A stretch of DNA of 64,000 bases from an uncultured Clostridia bacterium (lineage in GTDB: Bacteria > Bacillota > Clostridia > Oscillospirales > Ruminococcaceae): contig CALXAM010000002.1 in the NCBI GenBank assembly GCA_944386285.1, forward strand, positions 1-64,000. The letters are read 5' to 3'. Below the pieces are notes generated by a model that was not told where the DNA came from, ran no database searches, and was given only the letters and a program-made list of their open reading frames with translations. Every line of letters starts with the position of its first letter. The stretch's first letter is position 1. The position numbers and the translations under genes were made by a program. This document shows, in pieces, positions 61,551-64,000 of this stretch.

Positions 61551-61691
61551 AATGCAAATTCCAGTGTACATTACCATCTGTGTTGAAAGAATTGTGTGAG
61601 AGTTGCACAATCGGAGGAAATCTAAAAACGGGGCGAAATGGCGAAAAAGCAGAAAATCGAGAGAAACGTTTCGCATTTTATTTTTGATACA

Positions 61692-61719
61692 TTGACGTCG
61701 AAAATGATTATGTTATAAT
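61692..61719 (+). promoter_or_regulatory. ptsH promoter
   Basis: TTGACG and a perfect TATAAT are separated by 16 bases. The preceding stretch from 61551 shows a GAAACGTTTC palindrome near 61665 but no gene and no clear trmD terminator. Confidence 0.72.
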
Positions 61720-61780
61720 AAGATCACACGTTTTGATTTATACTATATTTTAATTAGATCTATGAAGAGGAGCGCTTGAG

Positions 61781-62044
61781 ATGTACGTAAGTGAGGTAAA
61801 AGTTCAGAATCAGGTAGGATTGCATGCACGTCCGGCCACTTTCTTTATTCAGAAAGCAAATGAGTTTAAATCATCAATCTGGGTGGAAAAAGATGAGCGC
61901 CGTGTGAATGCAAAGAGCCTTCTTGGTGTGTTGTCTCTTGGTATTGTGGGCGGCACAGACATTCGCATCATTGCGGATGGCGTTGACGAGCAGCTTGCAG
62001 TTGACAGCTTGGTTCGTCTGATTGACAATGGATTTACAGAATAA
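61781..62044 (+). CDS. ptsH: HPr phosphocarrier protein
   Basis: An 87-residue HPr with the PEP-phosphorylated His15 in GLHARPAT and the HPr-kinase target Ser46 in NAKSLLGVLSL. It shuttles phosphate to PTS sugar permeases and, when phosphorylated on Ser46, acts as CcpA co-repressor in Firmicutes. GAGGAG precedes the ATG. It has its own promoter and terminator, separate from ptsI. Confidence 0.94.
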   Translation: MYVSEVKVQNQVGLHARPATFFIQKANEFKSSIWVEKDERRVNAKSLLGVLSLGIVGGTDIRIIADGVDEQLAVDSLVRLIDNGFTE

Positions 62045-62056
62045 GCTTACGCAAAA

Positions 62057-62092
62057 GGCTGTTGCAGAATCTCTGCAGCAGTTTTCTTTTTT
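62057..62092 (+). terminator. ptsH terminator
   Basis: GCTGTTGCAGA pairs with TCTGCAGCAG (one G-U), followed by TTTTCTTTTTT. Confidence 0.8.
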
Positions 62093-62100
62093 GTCGCATA

Positions 62101-62136
62101 AAAAAACGCGCCGCTTTTGTGCGGCGCGCCTTTTTG
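62101..62136 (-). terminator. Terminator of the HPr-like gene
   Basis: CGCGCCGC and GCGGCGCG form an 8-bp GC-only stem; A6 on the plus strand gives the minus-strand T-run. The plus strand also has a T-run, so it is bidirectional. Confidence 0.88.
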
Positions 62137-62149
62137 TGAAAAAACAAGA

Positions 62150-62380
62150 TTATTCCACGATGAATTTTTTGATATCAGCAAAGAAAGCGTCTGCGTTATC
62201 AGTATGTGCATCGAGTTTAATCGGTTTTGAAATGTCGAGGCTGAAAATACCCATGATGGATTTAGCATCAACAGCATATCTACCAGAGATCAAATCGACA
62301 TCGTAATCACATTTGCAGACGGTGTTTACAAATTCTTTGACATCGTTAATAGTGTTTAAGCGGATCATGACTGTTTTCAT
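62150..62380 (-). CDS. HPr-like protein without the active-site histidine
   Basis: A 76-residue HPr-fold protein. The C-terminal half keeps the HPr-kinase-site motif (VDAKSIMGIFSLDISKP), but the LHARPA segment with His15 is absent: the N-terminus reads MIRLNTINDVKEF. It therefore cannot accept phosphate from enzyme I but might be phosphorylated on the serine, like the Bacillus catabolite co-repressor Crh (inference). GGGGG lies before the ATG at 62380. It converges with the canonical ptsH gene. Confidence 0.8.
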   Translation of the reverse strand: MKTVMIRLNTINDVKEFVNTVCKCDYDVDLISGRYAVDAKSIMGIFSLDISKPIKLDAHTDNADAFFADIKKFIVE

Positions 62381-62559
62381 ATGGAAACCCCCTAAGTTTG
62401 TTTTATAGTTTTTCACTATAATTCAAATATAACAGGTCAATTCTTTTTCGTCAACTGTTAATTGTAAACTTCATGAAATTCCTTTATAATTATATTAAAC
62501 AATTTACGAACATTGAGCAGTTTTCTGTGACCGATGGAAAACTGCGTACGGGGGAACAA

Positions 62560-63876
62560 ATGAAGGCGTCATTTTATACATTTGGATGCAAAGTGAATCA
62601 ATATGAAACACAGGTGCTTTCGCAGTATTTTGCATCGCAGGGATTCGAGGTTGTACCGTTTGAAGAAGAAGCGGATGTTTATGTGATCAATTCCTGCACG
62701 GTGACGTCATCTGGAGATAAAAAGACAAAGCAGCTGGTACGTCAGACCAAGCGGCGTGCACCGCATGCAGTGGTTGCGTTGGTGGGATGTTTTCCGCAGG
62801 CGTTTCCTGAAAAGGCAGCAGCCGTTACGGAAGCGGATGTGGTGGCCGGCGCGAAAGATCGCAAGCAGCTATTCGACAGCGTGTGCAAAGCAATGAATGA
62901 AAAGCAGCGTGTGGTGACGCTTTCACCGCATACACCGGGAGAGCCGTTTGAACCGATGCAGGCGGACTTTTTTGCGGAGCATACACGCGCGTTTGTTAAG
63001 ATTGAGGATGGCTGTGATCGATATTGCAGTTATTGCATTATTCCAAAAGCACGCGGTCCAATTCGCTCAAAACCGATTGAGGATATCAAACGTGAGCTTT
63101 CCGGACTCGCAAAAAACGGATATAAAGAAGTGGTTCTGGTTGGAATCAATTTAAGTTCCTACGGAAAAGAAACGGGTGCATTTCGTCTGGCAGAAGCAGT
63201 GGAAGCTGCCTGCTCAGTAGAAGGAATCGAACGCGTTCGGCTTGGTTCATTGGAACCGGAACTTTTAACAGATGACGATCTTGACCGGATGGCAAGGCAA
63301 AAAAAATTCTGTCCGCAATTTCACCTTTCGCTGCAAAGCGGTTGTGACCGTACATTAAAACGGATGAACCGCCATTATACGGCAGCAGAATATGAGGCGC
63401 TTGTTACGCGCATCCGTGCGCGGTTTGATCATGCGGCAATTACCACCGATATCATGGTGGGATTTGCCGGTGAAACGGAAGAGGATTTCTTAGAATCCGT
63501 TTCGTTTGCGGAAAAAATCGGATTTGCACGGGTCCATGTATTTGCCTACTCTGTTCGAGCAGGTACCCGTGCGGAGAAAATGGACGGACATTTACCGCAG
63601 TCCGTCAAGGAAGCGCGCAGCCGCGAGATGATCAAGCGGACCGATGCGCTTCACGCTGCATTTTTGCAGTCTCAACTTTTGACTGTCCAGTCGGTGCTGT
63701 TTGAAACCAGACAGCCCGATGGGTTGTATACCGGATATACTGAGAATTATACACGTGTCACGGTACCGTGTGATCGGGATATCTGTGGAGAAATTCTTCC
63801 GGTGCGTCTGTTATCATGCGATCAGGAGACGTGCAGCGGAGAGATCGTTTCCGGTGTTTTGCCGGAAGGAATGTGA
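62560..63876 (+). CDS. mtaB: tRNA t6A37 methylthiotransferase MtaB
   Basis: A 438-residue radical SAM enzyme that converts t6A to ms2t6A at tRNA position 37. The N-terminal domain has three cluster cysteines (FGCKVN, NSCTVT, VGCFPQ), the radical SAM motif is CDRYCSYC (CxxxCxxC), and a C-terminal TRAM domain closes the protein. The ATG at 62560 follows GGGGGA; an earlier frame start at 62473 lacks a site. It acts on the product of the tsaC pathway encoded at 11.2 kb. purL follows after 28 bases. Confidence 0.95.
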   Translation: MKASFYTFGCKVNQYETQVLSQYFASQGFEVVPFEEEADVYVINSCTVTSSGDKKTKQLVRQTKRRAPHAVVALVGCFPQAFPEKAAAVTEADVVAGAKDRKQLFDSVCKAMNEKQRVVTLSPHTPGEPFEPMQADFFAEHTRAFVKIEDGCDRYCSYCIIPKARGPIRSKPIEDIKRELSGLAKNGYKEVVLVGINLSSYGKETGAFRLAEAVEAACSVEGIERVRLGSLEPELLTDDDLDRMARQKKFCPQFHLSLQSGCDRTLKRMNRHYTAAEYEALVTRIRARFDHAAITTDIMVGFAGETEEDFLESVSFAEKIGFARVHVFAYSVRAGTRAEKMDGHLPQSVKEARSREMIKRTDALHAAFLQSQLLTVQSVLFETRQPDGLYTGYTENYTRVTVPCDRDICGEILPVRLLSCDQETCSGEIVSGVLPEGM

Positions 63877-63904
63877 ATTTTACAGACAGGAGAGGAAAAC
63901 CAGC

Positions 63905-64000
63905 ATGTCAGTCTACAGAATTTATGTGGAGAAAAAAGCGCCGTTTGCCGTGGAGGCAAAGAGTATTCTTGCGGATATCCGCACCTCTTTGCAGATCACG
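63905..64000 (+). CDS. purL: Phosphoribosylformylglycinamidine synthase, start only
   Basis: Only the first 32 residues lie in the window (MSVYRIYVEKK...). This opening is that of the long, single-chain form of the enzyme common in Clostridia, about 1,230-1,250 residues, which converts FGAR, glutamine and ATP to FGAM in purine synthesis. CAGGAGAGG precedes the ATG. Everything beyond 64000 is inferred. Confidence 0.8.
   Translation, partial: MSVYRIYVEKKAPFAVEAKSILADIRTSLQIT

Noticed and set aside
61660..61680. Possible CcpA (cre) site upstream of ptsH
   Set aside because: GAAACGTTTC is palindromic, but the flanks miss the TG...CA positions of the cre consensus.
1..64000. CRISPR arrays, insertion sequences, prophage, rRNA or tRNA genes
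   Set aside because: Read through for spaced repeats, transposase or integrase motifs, and tRNA T-arm patterns; none were convincing.

Overview
The window is a chromosomal segment of a low-to-mid-GC Gram-positive bacterium, most likely a member of the Clostridia (Oscillospirales-like is my inference; no rRNA or marker comparison was possible). Grounds: Shine-Dalgarno sites of the AGGAGG type almost everywhere, sigma-A promoters with 16-18 bp spacers, ylxM-ffh-rpsP-khpA-rimM-trmD order, a YlmC/YmxH-type PRC-barrel gene, an SPXTG-type sorting signal, S46-bearing HPr, and the start of a long clostridial-type purL. I see no phage, insertion sequence, CRISPR array, rRNA or tRNA gene; the window looks like core chromosome with several unusual lineage-specific genes.

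Layout. 0-5.3 kb (minus strand): a wall-anchored metallophosphoesterase and a cytoplasmic GH92 alpha-mannosidase. 5.6-8.3 kb: murA, walJ, rlmH. 8.3-9.7 kb (minus): an S1-domain protein and a small stress-like protein. 9.9-14.9 kb: DUF951 gene, prfA, tsaC, coaE, a lytic transglycosylase and an M18 aminopeptidase. 15-19.2 kb: zinc-ribbon membrane protein, GNAT (minus), AAC(3)-family acetyltransferase, sulfatase, PRC-barrel protein. 19.3-25.7 kb: an envelope cluster with a signal-peptidase-like pseudoenzyme, a GHL10 lipoprotein, a GHL10-amidase fusion and an amidohydrolase. 25.8-33.4 kb: oadG-oadB, rlmB, a degenerate P-type-ATPase-like protein, and an EF-G paralogue behind a structured leader. 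33.5-41.6 kb: a YesMN-type two-component system with an orphan solute-binding lipoprotein, then a divergent ROK kinase/manA pair with twin identical operators, then a NahK-like kinase. 41.9-48.2 kb: ychF, two trkA genes, and an OmpR-type two-component system with an HtrA protease. 48.5-53.4 kb: rpe, a MecA-like gene (minus), a reduced Rnf-like trio (D-E-A) and a GHL13-like membrane protein. 53.4-57 kb: phosphosugar mutase, lipoprotein, ROK repressor (minus). 57-61.6 kb: trmB and the SRP/ribosome-maturation operon. 61.7-64 kb: ptsH, a His-less HPr paralogue (minus), mtaB and the start of purL.

How the parts may work together. GH92 mannosidase, ROK kinase, mannose-6-phosphate isomerase, phosphosugar mutase and NahK-like kinase suggest intracellular processing of imported mannosides or hexosamine-containing glycans, with the YesMN/SBP unit as a possible sensing or uptake arm (inference). 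The envelope genes form a second theme. The most noteworthy findings are three apparent pseudoenzymes (signal peptidase, P-type ATPase, EF-G), an Rnf-like trio whose RnfA/RnfE homologues have lost three of the four cysteines that ligate the intramembrane [2Fe-2S] cluster, a pseudoknot-containing leader before the EF-G paralogue, and the twin operators at 38.6 kb.
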